Source of the DNA: Clavibacter michiganensis
Lineage (GTDB): Bacteria; Actinomycetota; Actinomycetes; Actinomycetales; Microbacteriaceae
Length of the DNA stretch: 64,000 nt
Direction of reading: 5' to 3'
Assembly: GCF_016907085.1 (NCBI RefSeq)
Contig: NZ_JAFBBJ010000001.1
Coordinates: 2,790,001 to 2,854,000, forward strand
Within the stretch, counting starts at the first letter, position 1. Each line of letters opens with the position of its first letter. A model generated the notes under the pieces. That model ran no database searches and was not told the origin of the DNA. It saw only the letters and a list, made by a program, of their open reading frames with translations. Shown in pieces: positions 45,401 through 52,860 of the stretch. Position numbers and translations under genes: made by a program.

Positions 45401-46103
45401 CACCAAGGCCGGCGGCCCGAACTACCTCATGGGCTTGGGATCCTGGGTCGCGGACGCGGGCCGGCACTCGAGCTCGCTGCACCTGCGCGGGCTCTCACCG
45501 CGGGTCACGGAGCTCATCGAGTCGGCGCAGCCCGCGATCCGCTACGAGGACTTCGACCTCGTCCGCCGCTCCGCGCTCAGCGACGCGGTCGCGTGGCACG
45601 ACGAGTTCGGCCAGGTGAAGGACCCGAGCGGCCTCGGCGTCGAGCGCAACCTGTTCCGCTACCGGCCGCTGCCCGTCACGGTGCGGCTCACGGAGTCGGG
45701 CGCGCTCGCCGACCTGCTCCGCGTGCTCGCGGCCGGGCGGCTGGCGCGCGCGGAGATGCACGTGTCGGTGCCGGGGATCCTCCCGGCCGGCCTCGGCCAG
45801 GTGCTCGAGGACCTGCCGAGCGTGCACGTGACCATCGAGACGGACGAGGCGTGGCTCGCCCGCGTCGCCGCGTCCGGGATCGACACGGAGCGCGTGCGCC
45901 TCGTCGCCGCCCGGGACACGCGTCTCGTGGAGGCGCGGGCCCTGTCCGACGCGCTCCGCGGCACGCCCGACGTCGCGGTCTTCGCCGACGAGGTCACCGC
46001 GGCCGGCCGCGTCGAGATGCTCACGTTCCTGCGCGAGCAGGCCATCAGCATCACGGCCCACCGCTTCGGCAACCCGGACGACTGGAGCGAGGCGGTCATC
46101 TAG
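42453..46103 (+). CDS. putA: bifunctional proline dehydrogenase / L-glutamate gamma-semialdehyde dehydrogenase
   Basis: A 1216-residue fusion that oxidises proline to glutamate. The N-terminal half is the FAD proline dehydrogenase barrel (about residues 60-470, with VSIKVSSV, FINLDMEEYKDLDLT and RIVKGANLAMEQ). An acidic linker follows, then the NAD aldehyde dehydrogenase (about 540-1020) with PPWNFPVAIPAGSML and the catalytic cysteine in HAGQKCSAAS (Cys807). A C-terminal domain of about 180 residues follows. There is no N-terminal DNA-binding domain, so regulation falls to the divergent LysR protein. AGAGG precedes the ATG. Confidence 0.96.
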   Translation: MTAETASAPETAQIPTIDGASAAPDREALADRSVALVRTWLAEAAQHPADPSAERLAGVLKDENGLDFTIGFVDRVVRPEDLPVAGNSLAALTAKTPGFLPWYMQGAIRAGGILGPVLPQVVVPVARRVLREMVGHLIVDATSEKLGPAIAKLREGGSRLNLNLLGEAVLGEKEAARRLAGTRELLARDDVDYVSIKVSSVVSQLSMWAFDEAVDKVVERLTPLYELASKAATPKFINLDMEEYKDLDLTIEVFTRVLDQPQLKDLEAGIVLQAYLPDALAGLQRLTAWAQERRAAGGAPIKVRIVKGANLAMEQVDGRMHDWPVATWATKEQTDTHYKRMLEHALQPAAADAVKVGVAGHNLFDVAYAWLLAEERGVTERIEFEMLLGMATGQAEAVKRTVGGLLLYTPVVHPTEFDVAISYLIRRLEENASQENFMSAVFELSTSSELFAREESRFRSSLAAVDDTIPAPNRTQDRRFPPELDDVDPLAEPETPDEPEEEIDPQLTSVVQGFTRGSLLTPDALVDPDTSATPFHNAADTDPALPTNRAWGREILARVEASQLGVATIAAARIDSTDQLDDLIDGVRTAAASWGARPGEQRAALLHRVGVAIERNRARLIEVMASETGKTIAEADPEVSEAVDFAHYYAERARDLDRVQGARFVPSRVTVVAPPWNFPVAIPAGSMLAALASGSGVVVKPAGQARRSGAVLVEALREAGVPRELLALVDAGEAEFGEHLISHKAVDRVILTGGYETAEVFRSWKSDLPLLAETSGKNAIIVTPSADLDLAAADVVKSAFGHAGQKCSAASLVILVGSVGKSRRFLTQLTDAVSSLRVGYPSDPTTQMGPIIEPAAGKLKHALTQLGVGEKWLVEPEAKDETGRLWSPGVRDGVKPGSYFHLTEFFGPVLGVMRARTLEEAIRFQNAIPYGLTAGLHSLDARELEQWLETVEAGNLYVNRGITGAIVQRQPFGGWKRSSVGSGTKAGGPNYLMGLGSWVADAGRHSSSLHLRGLSPRVTELIESAQPAIRYEDFDLVRRSALSDAVAWHDEFGQVKDPSGLGVERNLFRYRPLPVTVRLTESGALADLLRVLAAGRLARAEMHVSVPGILPAGLGQVLEDLPSVHVTIETDEAWLARVAASGIDTERVRLVAARDTRLVEARALSDALRGTPDVAVFADEVTAAGRVEMLTFLREQAISITAHRFGNPDDWSEAVI

Positions 46104-46562
46104 GTGACGGCGACCGAGGTCCGCGCGCTCGCGGCCTCGGAGGTCGGGCGGCTCGAGAGCGAGGAGCCGCCCGGCCGCGGCTTCGCGCGCGCGATGTGGG
46201 CGGCGCAGGAGGCGGGCGGATCCACGCTGCTCGTCGCATGGGACGGCGACCGTCCCGTGGGCACCGGCCAGCTCGACCTCCGCGGCGACGTGCCCGAGCT
46301 GCGGAACCTGCGCGTCGACGAGGCGGAGCGCGGCCGCGGGATCGGCACGGCGATCATCCGCGCGGCCGAGGAGCGCGTCGCCCCCGGCCGCCTCGCGGTG
46401 GACGTCGCCCTCGATGACCCGCGCGCCCGCGCGCTGTACGAGCGGCTCGGCTACCGCGACACGGGCGAGACCACCACGACCACCTACGCGTACGTCGACG
46501 ACGCGGGCGTCACCCGGCAGGCGACCGAGACGGACGAGACGCTGGCGCGCGACCTGGTCTGA
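46104..46562 (+). CDS. GNAT family N-acetyltransferase
   Basis: A 152-residue acetyltransferase. The acetyl-CoA loop is VDEAERGRGIGTAII (near residues 72-86), and a late ALYERLGYRDTG motif completes the fold. The GTG start directly follows the putA stop codon, so it is cotranscribed. The substrate is unknown; amines linked to amino acid catabolism are one option. Confidence 0.87.
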   Translation: MTATEVRALAASEVGRLESEEPPGRGFARAMWAAQEAGGSTLLVAWDGDRPVGTGQLDLRGDVPELRNLRVDEAERGRGIGTAIIRAAEERVAPGRLAVDVALDDPRARALYERLGYRDTGETTTTTYAYVDDAGVTRQATETDETLARDLV

Positions 46563-46599
46563 GCGTCGGATGACGTCCCCGACCTGCCACGATGAGCGC

Positions 46600-47268
46600 A
46601 TGCGCGAGACGGAGGCCATCGCCCGCGCCCAGGCGATGTGGGATGCGGGGCGGCGTCGCGAGGCGACGGCCTCCCTGGTGGACCGGGTGCGCAGCCACCC
46701 CCGCGACGGGGTCGCGCGGCTCACCCTGGCCGGCTGGTACCGCGAGCTCGGGGCGCCGGACCAGGCGGGCCGCTGGGGCATCGCGACGCCGGGATGGACG
46801 ACGGCGTCGGAGCGCGACCGGCTGGCGCGCATGATCGCCTCGTCGGGGCACCGCGACGCCGGCATCGCCTCGTTCCTCGCCCTGCCCGACCCCCGGCTCC
46901 CGGATCACGTGGCCGAGCTGCTGCCGCTCGTGGCGGCGCATCGGGAGAGGTACGCCCGCATCGGGACGCCGGTGGGGGAGCTCGCCCCGGCGACCGACCC
47001 CCGCCGTCAGGCGGCCGTCGGGCTGTGCATCGCCGCCGCGGTGGTCTTCGCGCTGGGGATGCTCCTGGCCGGGATCCTGTCCCTCTTCGGCGTGAGCACG
47101 GTCGGCGTCGCGCGCTGGGCGGGGGTGGTGGCCCTCGTCCTCGTGAAGTTCGCCGTCATCTTCGAGGGCACGCGACCGCGACCGGGGCGTCGGTGGATCA
47201 CCGCGATCGCCCTGGCCGTCGCCGTGTCGCTGGTCTTCGCCTACTGGGGCCTGGCGCGGATCGCCTAG
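46600..47268 (+). CDS. membrane protein with helical N-terminal repeat domain (DUF6584-like), copy 1
   Basis: A 222-residue protein. The first about 120 residues form a TPR-like helical region (AMWDAGRRREATASLVDRV, then RLTLAGWYRELGAPDQAGRWG), and the C-terminal third has three hydrophobic segments (about 145-170, 178-190, 200-218). It aligns along its whole length with the next gene, which supports the start at 46600 over the ATG at 46570. CACGAT lies six bases before it. The tryptophan-containing QAGRWG pattern resembles DUF6584, but that assignment is tentative. Function unknown. Confidence 0.75.
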   Translation: MRETEAIARAQAMWDAGRRREATASLVDRVRSHPRDGVARLTLAGWYRELGAPDQAGRWGIATPGWTTASERDRLARMIASSGHRDAGIASFLALPDPRLPDHVAELLPLVAAHRERYARIGTPVGELAPATDPRRQAAVGLCIAAAVVFALGMLLAGILSLFGVSTVGVARWAGVVALVLVKFAVIFEGTRPRPGRRWITAIALAVAVSLVFAYWGLARIA

Positions 47269-47354
47269 CCGAGCGCACCGGGGCGCCCGACTCCGCGGTC
47301 GAGCACCGGGGATGATCCGCGCGCGGGTCCGCCGGGATCCGCGAGCCTGGGCGC

Positions 47355-48017
47355 ATGCAGACCTCCGTGGCCGTCGAGCGCGCCCGGACGATGTGGGCGG
47401 AGGGCCGGCGACGCGACGCGATCGTCGAGCTGCGGACCCGCGTGCGGAAGGAGCCCGGCGACGCGGTCGCGCGCCTGCTCCTCGCGTCCTGGTACCGCGA
47501 GGTGCGCGCGCCCGACCAGGCCGCCCGCTGGGGGATCGCGCTGCCCGGCTGGACCACGCCGCGCGAGCGCGAGCTGCTGGCGCGGCTGATCGCCTCGTCC
47601 GGCGTGCGGGACGAGCACCTCGGGCGCTTCCTGGCGCTGCCGCCGGGCGAGCAGCCGGCGGAGCTCGACGAGGTCATGGTGATCGTGGGCGGCCTGCGCG
47701 CGCCCGACGGCTGGCGCGGCGCGAAGCCGCTGCGGCGCCGCGACAGGCGGAGCCAGGTCGTGCGCACGCTGCTCATGCTCGGCTGGCTGCTGCTCGGGAG
47801 CGCGCTGCTGATGTCGGGCGTCATCGCGCTGACCGGCGACAGCGCGACGTCGCTCGCGCGCGGCGGCGTCTCCCTGGCGCTCCTGCTGCTCGCCGCGGCG
47901 ACGGTCGTGGAGGGCACGCGTCCCCGCCCGGGCTGGTGGTGGGCGGGCCCGTCGGCCGTGCTGCTCGCCGCGGTCCTCGCGGCCGCCGCGGTGGCGCTCG
48001 CGCGGATCGCCGTCTGA
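47355..48017 (+). CDS. membrane protein with helical N-terminal repeat domain (DUF6584-like), copy 2
   Basis: A 220-residue paralogue of the preceding gene with the same plan: helical repeats (TMWAEGRRRDAIVELRTRV, RLLLASWYREVRAPDQAARWG), a shared WTT-containing segment with RLIASSG, and three C-terminal hydrophobic segments, the second pair flanking a conserved EGTRPRPG loop. GAGCCT six bases before the ATG may be a leaderless -10. Function unknown. Confidence 0.75.
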   Translation: MQTSVAVERARTMWAEGRRRDAIVELRTRVRKEPGDAVARLLLASWYREVRAPDQAARWGIALPGWTTPRERELLARLIASSGVRDEHLGRFLALPPGEQPAELDEVMVIVGGLRAPDGWRGAKPLRRRDRRSQVVRTLLMLGWLLLGSALLMSGVIALTGDSATSLARGGVSLALLLLAAATVVEGTRPRPGWWWAGPSAVLLAAVLAAAAVALARIAV

Positions 48018-48045
48018 CCGCCCCTCCACCCGAATCCCCGGCACG

Positions 48046-48067
48046 TACGCGTGAACTCGGCGTGAAC
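48046..48067 (-). promoter_or_regulatory. candidate PHO box upstream of the phosphonate operon
   Basis: Read on the minus strand, GTTCAC occurs twice (48067-48062 and 48056-48051) with an exact 11-base period, as GTTCACGCCGA then GTTCACGCGTA. This is the direct-repeat unit of the actinobacterial PHO box bound by PhoP. It lies about 85 bases before the phnD start, so phosphate starvation should induce the operon. Confidence 0.7.
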
Positions 48068-48150
48068 TCCCGTCTGGTCAGGCATTTCCCCACCTGAGGC
48101 CGTTGCAGACTCGTCGGCGTCCCGCATCGACCCCTGCCCGGAAGGCGACC

Positions 48151-49071
48151 ATGACGACCCGCGCCCGCTTCCTCACCACCGCCCTCGCCCTCGCCGGCGT
48201 CGCCTCCCTCGTCACCGGGTGCGCGGCCACCGGCGCCGCCGGATCCGAGTCCGACGCGGGCGGCTACGCGGTCGACTCCGGCACGCTCGTGTTCGGCGTC
48301 GTGCCCGACTCCGCGAACACGCAGACCAACTACCAGCCGCTGATGGACTACATCGCCAAGGAGACCGGCAAGAAGGTCCAGTACCACGAGAGCACCGACT
48401 ACGCGGCGCTCATCGAGGCGTCCATCGCCGGCCAGATCGACGTCGCGAGCTTCTCCGGCCTCACCTACGTCACGGCCACGCAGAACGGCGCGAAGCTCGA
48501 CCCGATCTCCTCCATCATCACGGCGGAGGGCCAGGAGCCCGGCTACTACTCCGAGGCGATCGTGCCGAAGGGCAGCCCCATCACGACGCTCGCCGAGATG
48601 AAGGGCAAGAAGGTCTGCTTCGTCGACCCGTCGTCCACCTCGGGCTACCTGTTCCCGAGCGCCGAGCTGCTGAAGGCGGGCGTGGATCCCACGACGGACG
48701 TGACCCCCGTCTTCGCGGGCAAGCACGACGTGAGCGTGCAGAAGGTCGGCGAGGGCAAGGAGTGCGACGCGGGCTTCGCCGAGGACAGCGAGGTGGCGAA
48801 GTCGGACAAGGTCACGGTCATCGGCAAGGTCATGGTGCCCGGCGCCCCCATCGTGGAGTCGGACACGCTGCCCGACGACGTGAAGCAGCAGCTCAAGGAC
48901 GCGCTCTCGGACGTGACCGTCGACCAGATGGTCGCCGCGGGCGTCACGAGCGCCGACAGCGCGGACTTCCGCAGCTCCTTCTACGCGACTACGCCCGTCG
49001 ACGACTCCTACTACGACCAGGTGCGCCAGACCTGCGCGACGACGAAGTCGGCCCAGTGCCAGAAGAAGTAG
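48151..49071 (+). CDS. phnD: phosphate/phosphite/phosphonate ABC transporter substrate-binding lipoprotein (PhnD-like)
   Basis: A 306-residue lipoprotein with a lipobox ending VTGC (near residue 23) and a PhnD-type binding fold: LVFGVVPDSANTQTNYQPL, a Tyr/Ser-containing ligand loop (DVASFSGLTYV) and VCFVDPSSTSGYLFPSAELL, where the serines and threonine bind the phosphonate group. The ATG has a GGAAGG Shine-Dalgarno. It is the first gene of the operon that continues to 53570. Confidence 0.93.
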   Translation: MTTRARFLTTALALAGVASLVTGCAATGAAGSESDAGGYAVDSGTLVFGVVPDSANTQTNYQPLMDYIAKETGKKVQYHESTDYAALIEASIAGQIDVASFSGLTYVTATQNGAKLDPISSIITAEGQEPGYYSEAIVPKGSPITTLAEMKGKKVCFVDPSSTSGYLFPSAELLKAGVDPTTDVTPVFAGKHDVSVQKVGEGKECDAGFAEDSEVAKSDKVTVIGKVMVPGAPIVESDTLPDDVKQQLKDALSDVTVDQMVAAGVTSADSADFRSSFYATTPVDDSYYDQVRQTCATTKSAQCQKK

Positions 49072-49895
49072 CCGGATCCGCGGGCCCCGTGGTCGAGGTC
49101 TCCGGGCTCACCAAGCGGTTCGGCGCCACGACCGCGCTCGACGACGTCTCGCTCGAGGTCGCGCGCGGCGAGGTCGTGGTGCTGCTCGGCCTGTCGGGAT
49201 CCGGGAAGTCGACGCTGCTCCGCCACCTCGACGGGCTCGAGCTGCCGACCGCGGGATCCGTGCGCGTGCTCGGCGAGGACGTGCCCGCGCTCCGCGGCCG
49301 GGCGCTCCGCTCGCTGCGCGGCCGGGTGGGCGTGATCTTCCAGCAGTTCGAGCTGGTGCCCTCGCTCACGGTGCTCGAGAACGTGCTCACGGGCGCGCTC
49401 GCCGAGCTGCGCGGGCCGCGGCTCGGGCTCGGGACGTACCCGCGGGCGCTCCGGCTGCGGGCGCTCACGCACCTCGACCGCGTGGGCCTCCTCGACCGCG
49501 CGTACCAGCGGGCCGACACGCTCTCGGGCGGGCAGCAGCAGCGGGTCGCGATCGCGCGGGCGCTCATGCAGGACCCTCGGATCCTCCTCGCCGACGAGCC
49601 CGTCGCGTCGCTCGACCCCGAGTCGAGCGACCAGGTCATGGCGCTGATCCGCGAGATCGCGGCCGAGCAGGGGCTCACGGTGCTGTGCAGCCTGCACCAG
49701 GTGGACCTCGCGATCGCGTGGGCCGACCGCATCGTGGGGCTCCGGCACGGGCGCGTGGTGCTCGACACCCCGGCGGCCGGGCTGTCGAAGGCCGAGGTCA
49801 TGGAGATCTACGGGCGGGTCGCGACGACCACGGCCGAGCTGTCCGCGGTGGCGGACGAGCTGCTCGCGGGATCCGACGCGGGCCCCGCGCGATGA
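49056..49895 (+). CDS. phnC: phosphonate ABC transporter ATP-binding protein (PhnC-like)
   Basis: A 279-residue ABC ATPase with Walker A GLSGSGKST, Q-loop FQQFELVPSLTVLENV, signature LSGGQQQRVAIARAL, Walker B ILLADEPVASLDP and the switch histidine in CSLHQVDL, all typical of PhnC. The start is uncertain. GTG 49056 overlaps phnD by 16 bases and gives the usual dozen residues before the first strand; GTG 49089 also works. The stop overlaps the phnE start as ATGA. Confidence 0.93.
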   Translation: MPEEVAGSAGPVVEVSGLTKRFGATTALDDVSLEVARGEVVVLLGLSGSGKSTLLRHLDGLELPTAGSVRVLGEDVPALRGRALRSLRGRVGVIFQQFELVPSLTVLENVLTGALAELRGPRLGLGTYPRALRLRALTHLDRVGLLDRAYQRADTLSGGQQQRVAIARALMQDPRILLADEPVASLDPESSDQVMALIREIAAEQGLTVLCSLHQVDLAIAWADRIVGLRHGRVVLDTPAAGLSKAEVMEIYGRVATTTAELSAVADELLAGSDAGPAR

Positions 49896-51658
49896 CCGCG
49901 ACGCTCTCCCGGGCGACCGGGACCGCGGCGCCCGACGCGGGCGGGTCGGGCGGCGACGTCGCCGCGCGCGCCCCGCGACCCCGCGCCTCCCGCGCCCGGC
50001 TCGCCGCGTGGATCGTGCTCGGCCTCATCGTCGCGGCCGCCGTCGCCGCGCTCGTCTCGGTCGACATCTCGATCCCGCGCATGGTGCAGAGCCTCGGCAA
50101 CGCGGAGCGGTTCGCCGGGCGCATCGGCGCGCTCACGCTGCCCGAGCCCGCGGACCTCCTGCGGCTCACCGCGCAGACGCTCGGCTTCGTCATCACCGGC
50201 ACCGTGCTCGCGGCCGTGCTCTCCGTGCCGGTCGCGGTGCTCGCCGCGTCGAACACGTCGCCCGGGCCGGCGTGGCAGGCGGGCGCGCGCTTCGTCGGGG
50301 TCCTCGCGCGCAGCGTGCCCGACGTCGTGCTCGCCATGGTCTTCGTGCTGATGTTCTCGCTCGGGTCGCTTCCGGGCATCCTCGCCATCGGGATCCACTC
50401 GGTCGGCATGCTCTCCAAGATGTTCGCCGACGCCATCGAGCAGATCGACGAGGGGCCGCGGCTCGCGATCCGCGCGGCCGGCGGATCCCGCATGCAGGAG
50501 CTCGCCGCGGGCGTGCTGCCGCAGGTCGCGCCGTCGTGGGTGGCGAACGTGCTGCACCGCAACGACATCAACCTGCGCGGCTCGGTGATCCTCGGCTACG
50601 TCGGCGTCGCGGGGCTCGGGCTCCAGATGTCGTACGCGTTCAAGGCGCTCGACTACGGGCGGGGGCTCGGCCTCGCCGCGGTGATCTTCGCGCTCTGCGT
50701 CGTGATGGAGGTCGTCTCCGCCGCCGTGCGCGCCGCGATGCTCGGAGCGGGTGCCGTGCGCGCCCGCCCGATGGACCGGCTGGTGCGGCGGCTGCTCCCG
50801 CGGCGCGCGTCCGCCGGATCCGCGGCCGGCGCGCTCCCGTCGTCGCCTGCCGCCGGGCCGGCGTCGCCCGCCGACGCGCTCCGCCGGCCGTGGACGCGCG
50901 CCCGGGTGCGCACGGCCGCGGCCCTCGCCGTCGCCGCGCTCGTGCTGGTCGGCGCGGTGCTCGTGAGCGACATCACCTGGTCGGACCTCGGCACCTTCTG
51001 GGCGCGGATCCCCGCGGTCGCCGCCGAGCTGTGGCCGCCGGACGCGGGCGCGTACGGCTGGCCCGTGCTGGTCGGCGCGATGGGCCAGACCGTCGTCATC
51101 GCGCTCGCCGCGGCCCTGCTCACGCTCGCGGGATCCGCGGTGATCGGCGCGCTCGCCGCCCGCAACGTCGCGCCGGGACCCGGCGTCCGCGGCGCCGCGC
51201 GCCTGGTGCTCGTCGCGGTGCGCGGCGTGCCCGAGCTGATCCTCGCGATCGTCCTCATCGTCATCAGCGGCCTCGGCACGCAGGCCGGCACCATCGCGCT
51301 CGCCGTGGGCGGCGTCGGCCTCCTCGGGAAGCTCGTGGCCGACTCGCTCGAGGAGGTGGATCCGGGGCCCGAGCGCGCGCTCACCGCCACGGGCGCCACC
51401 CGGCCGCAGGTGCTCGCGGCCGCGACCCTGCCGCAGGCCGCGCGCGCGATGCTCGGCCACGGCTTCTACCTGCTCGACACGAACATCCGCGCCGCGACGC
51501 TCCTCGGGATCGTGGGCGGCGGCGGCGTGGGCTACTACCTCCTCAACGCGAGCGAGGGCGCCCGGTACGGCATGGTCACGGCGATCGTGCTGATGATCCT
51601 CGCGACCGTCCTCGTGGTCGAGGGCATCGCGGTGTGGATGCGGCGGGTGCTGCGGTGA
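49892..51658 (+). CDS. phnE: fused phosphonate ABC transporter permease (two PhnE domains)
   Basis: A 588-residue protein in which two complete PhnE-type permease domains are joined. Each has its own cytoplasmic coupling loop: EQIDEGPRLAIRAAGGSRMQ in the first half and EEVDPGPERALTATGATRPQ in the second. A low-complexity Ala/Pro/Ser linker (about residues 307-330) separates them. The fusion supplies both membrane subunits from one gene, so the transporter would need only PhnC and PhnD besides. Overlapping starts on both sides show tight coupling. Confidence 0.93.
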   Translation: MTATLSRATGTAAPDAGGSGGDVAARAPRPRASRARLAAWIVLGLIVAAAVAALVSVDISIPRMVQSLGNAERFAGRIGALTLPEPADLLRLTAQTLGFVITGTVLAAVLSVPVAVLAASNTSPGPAWQAGARFVGVLARSVPDVVLAMVFVLMFSLGSLPGILAIGIHSVGMLSKMFADAIEQIDEGPRLAIRAAGGSRMQELAAGVLPQVAPSWVANVLHRNDINLRGSVILGYVGVAGLGLQMSYAFKALDYGRGLGLAAVIFALCVVMEVVSAAVRAAMLGAGAVRARPMDRLVRRLLPRRASAGSAAGALPSSPAAGPASPADALRRPWTRARVRTAAALAVAALVLVGAVLVSDITWSDLGTFWARIPAVAAELWPPDAGAYGWPVLVGAMGQTVVIALAAALLTLAGSAVIGALAARNVAPGPGVRGAARLVLVAVRGVPELILAIVLIVISGLGTQAGTIALAVGGVGLLGKLVADSLEEVDPGPERALTATGATRPQVLAAATLPQAARAMLGHGFYLLDTNIRAATLLGIVGGGGVGYYLLNASEGARYGMVTAIVLMILATVLVVEGIAVWMRRVLR

Positions 51659-52860
51659 CGGAGCGCGCCGACGTCGTCGTGGTCGGGGCGGGCGTCGTCG
51701 GCCTCGGCGCGGCGTACGCGGCCGTGCGGCGCGGGCTCTCGGTGGTCGTCGTGGAGCGGAGCGCGGAGCCCGCGGGCGCGAGCGTCCGGAACTTCGGGCA
51801 CGTCGGCGTCACGGCGCAGTCCGGCGCCGCGCTCCGGTACGCCGTGGCCGCGCGGGACCTGTGGCTCGGGCTCGCGCGCGACGCCTCCTTCGGGATCCGC
51901 GCGGCCGGCGCCCACGTCGTCGCCCGGCACCCCGACGAGCTCGCGCTGCTCGAGGCCGCCGCCGCCGCGATGCCCGCCGACGGCCCGCTGGGCCCTGGTG
52001 CGGTGCGTGTAGTCGACGCCGACGGGATCCGTCGCCTGGCGCCGGTCCGCGACGCCGACGTCGTGGGCGGCGCGGTGCTGGCGCGCGACCTGCAGGTGGA
52101 TCCGCGGACGGCCGCTCCCGCGATCCGCCGGCACCTCGCGTCCCTCGGCGTCGTGTTCCGGCTGCGCACCCAGGTCGGCGCAGTCGCCGCCGGTCGCGTG
52201 GAGACGAGCCGCGGGCCCATCGACGCGGGCACGGTGGTGGTCGCGGTCAACCACGATGTCGACCAGCTGCTGCCCGAGCTCGCGGAGGCGCGCGGCGTCC
52301 AGCGGTGCGCGCTCGACATGCTGCGCGTGCGGATCCCGCTGGCCGCCCCGATCGACGCGCCCCTGCTCACCGGCTGGTCGCTCGTGCGCTACCGCGGCTT
52401 CGCGATGCTCCCCGAGGCCGCCGCCGTGCGCGCGCGGCTGCACGCCGCGCGGCCGGACCTCGCGCGCATCGACCTCAACCTCATGTGCACGCAGCTCGCC
52501 GACGGCAGCGTGATCCTCGGCGACTCGCACGCGCGATCCGCCGCGCCGTCGCCGTTCCAGGCCGAGGCGACCGCCGAGCTGATCACCGCCGAGGCCGCGC
52601 GCCTGTTCGACGCGCCCGTGCGCGTGGTCGAGCGCTGGCAGGGCGTCTACGCCACCGCGCCCGAGGAGTTCCTCGTCGCGGAGCCGCTGCCCGGCGTGAT
52701 CGCGCTCGCCGCCACCACGGGCATCGGCATGACCTGCGGCCTGGGCCTCGCCGAGCTCGAGCTCGCGGCGCGGTTCGGGGCGGTGGGCGCGGATCCCGTC
52801 GCGGCGCCCGCATCCGAGCCGACAGCGACCCCGTCCACCCCCGAGGAAGGCCAGCCATGA
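51655..52860 (+). CDS. FAD-dependent amino-phosphonate oxidase (TIGR03364-type, glycine oxidase-like)
   Basis: A 401-residue DAO-family flavoenzyme with the FAD-binding VVVVGAGVVGLGAAYA at the N-terminus and ATTGIGMTCGLGLAELE near the C-terminus. Proteins of this type (TIGR03364) occur beside phosphonatase-like hydrolases and are proposed to deaminate aminoethylphosphonate or its N-methyl derivative to phosphonoacetaldehyde. The operon context here, transporter upstream and phosphonatase-like gene downstream, supports that. No PhnW-type transaminase is present in the window. The final about 20 residues are Pro/Thr-rich. Confidence 0.87.
   Translation: MTERADVVVVGAGVVGLGAAYAAVRRGLSVVVVERSAEPAGASVRNFGHVGVTAQSGAALRYAVAARDLWLGLARDASFGIRAAGAHVVARHPDELALLEAAAAAMPADGPLGPGAVRVVDADGIRRLAPVRDADVVGGAVLARDLQVDPRTAAPAIRRHLASLGVVFRLRTQVGAVAAGRVETSRGPIDAGTVVVAVNHDVDQLLPELAEARGVQRCALDMLRVRIPLAAPIDAPLLTGWSLVRYRGFAMLPEAAAVRARLHAARPDLARIDLNLMCTQLADGSVILGDSHARSAAPSPFQAEATAELITAEAARLFDAPVRVVERWQGVYATAPEEFLVAEPLPGVIALAATTGIGMTCGLGLAELELAARFGAVGADPVAAPASEPTATPSTPEEGQP

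Noticed and set aside
42033-45482. A 1149-codon open frame on the minus strand within putA
   Set aside because: Same antisense artefact; PutA has full-length domain motifs and catalytic residues on the plus strand.
51361-52860. Glycine oxidase for thiamine synthesis as the role of the FAD enzyme
   Set aside because: The fold is similar, but there are no thi genes around it. It is locked by overlapping codons into a phosphonate transporter and hydrolase operon.
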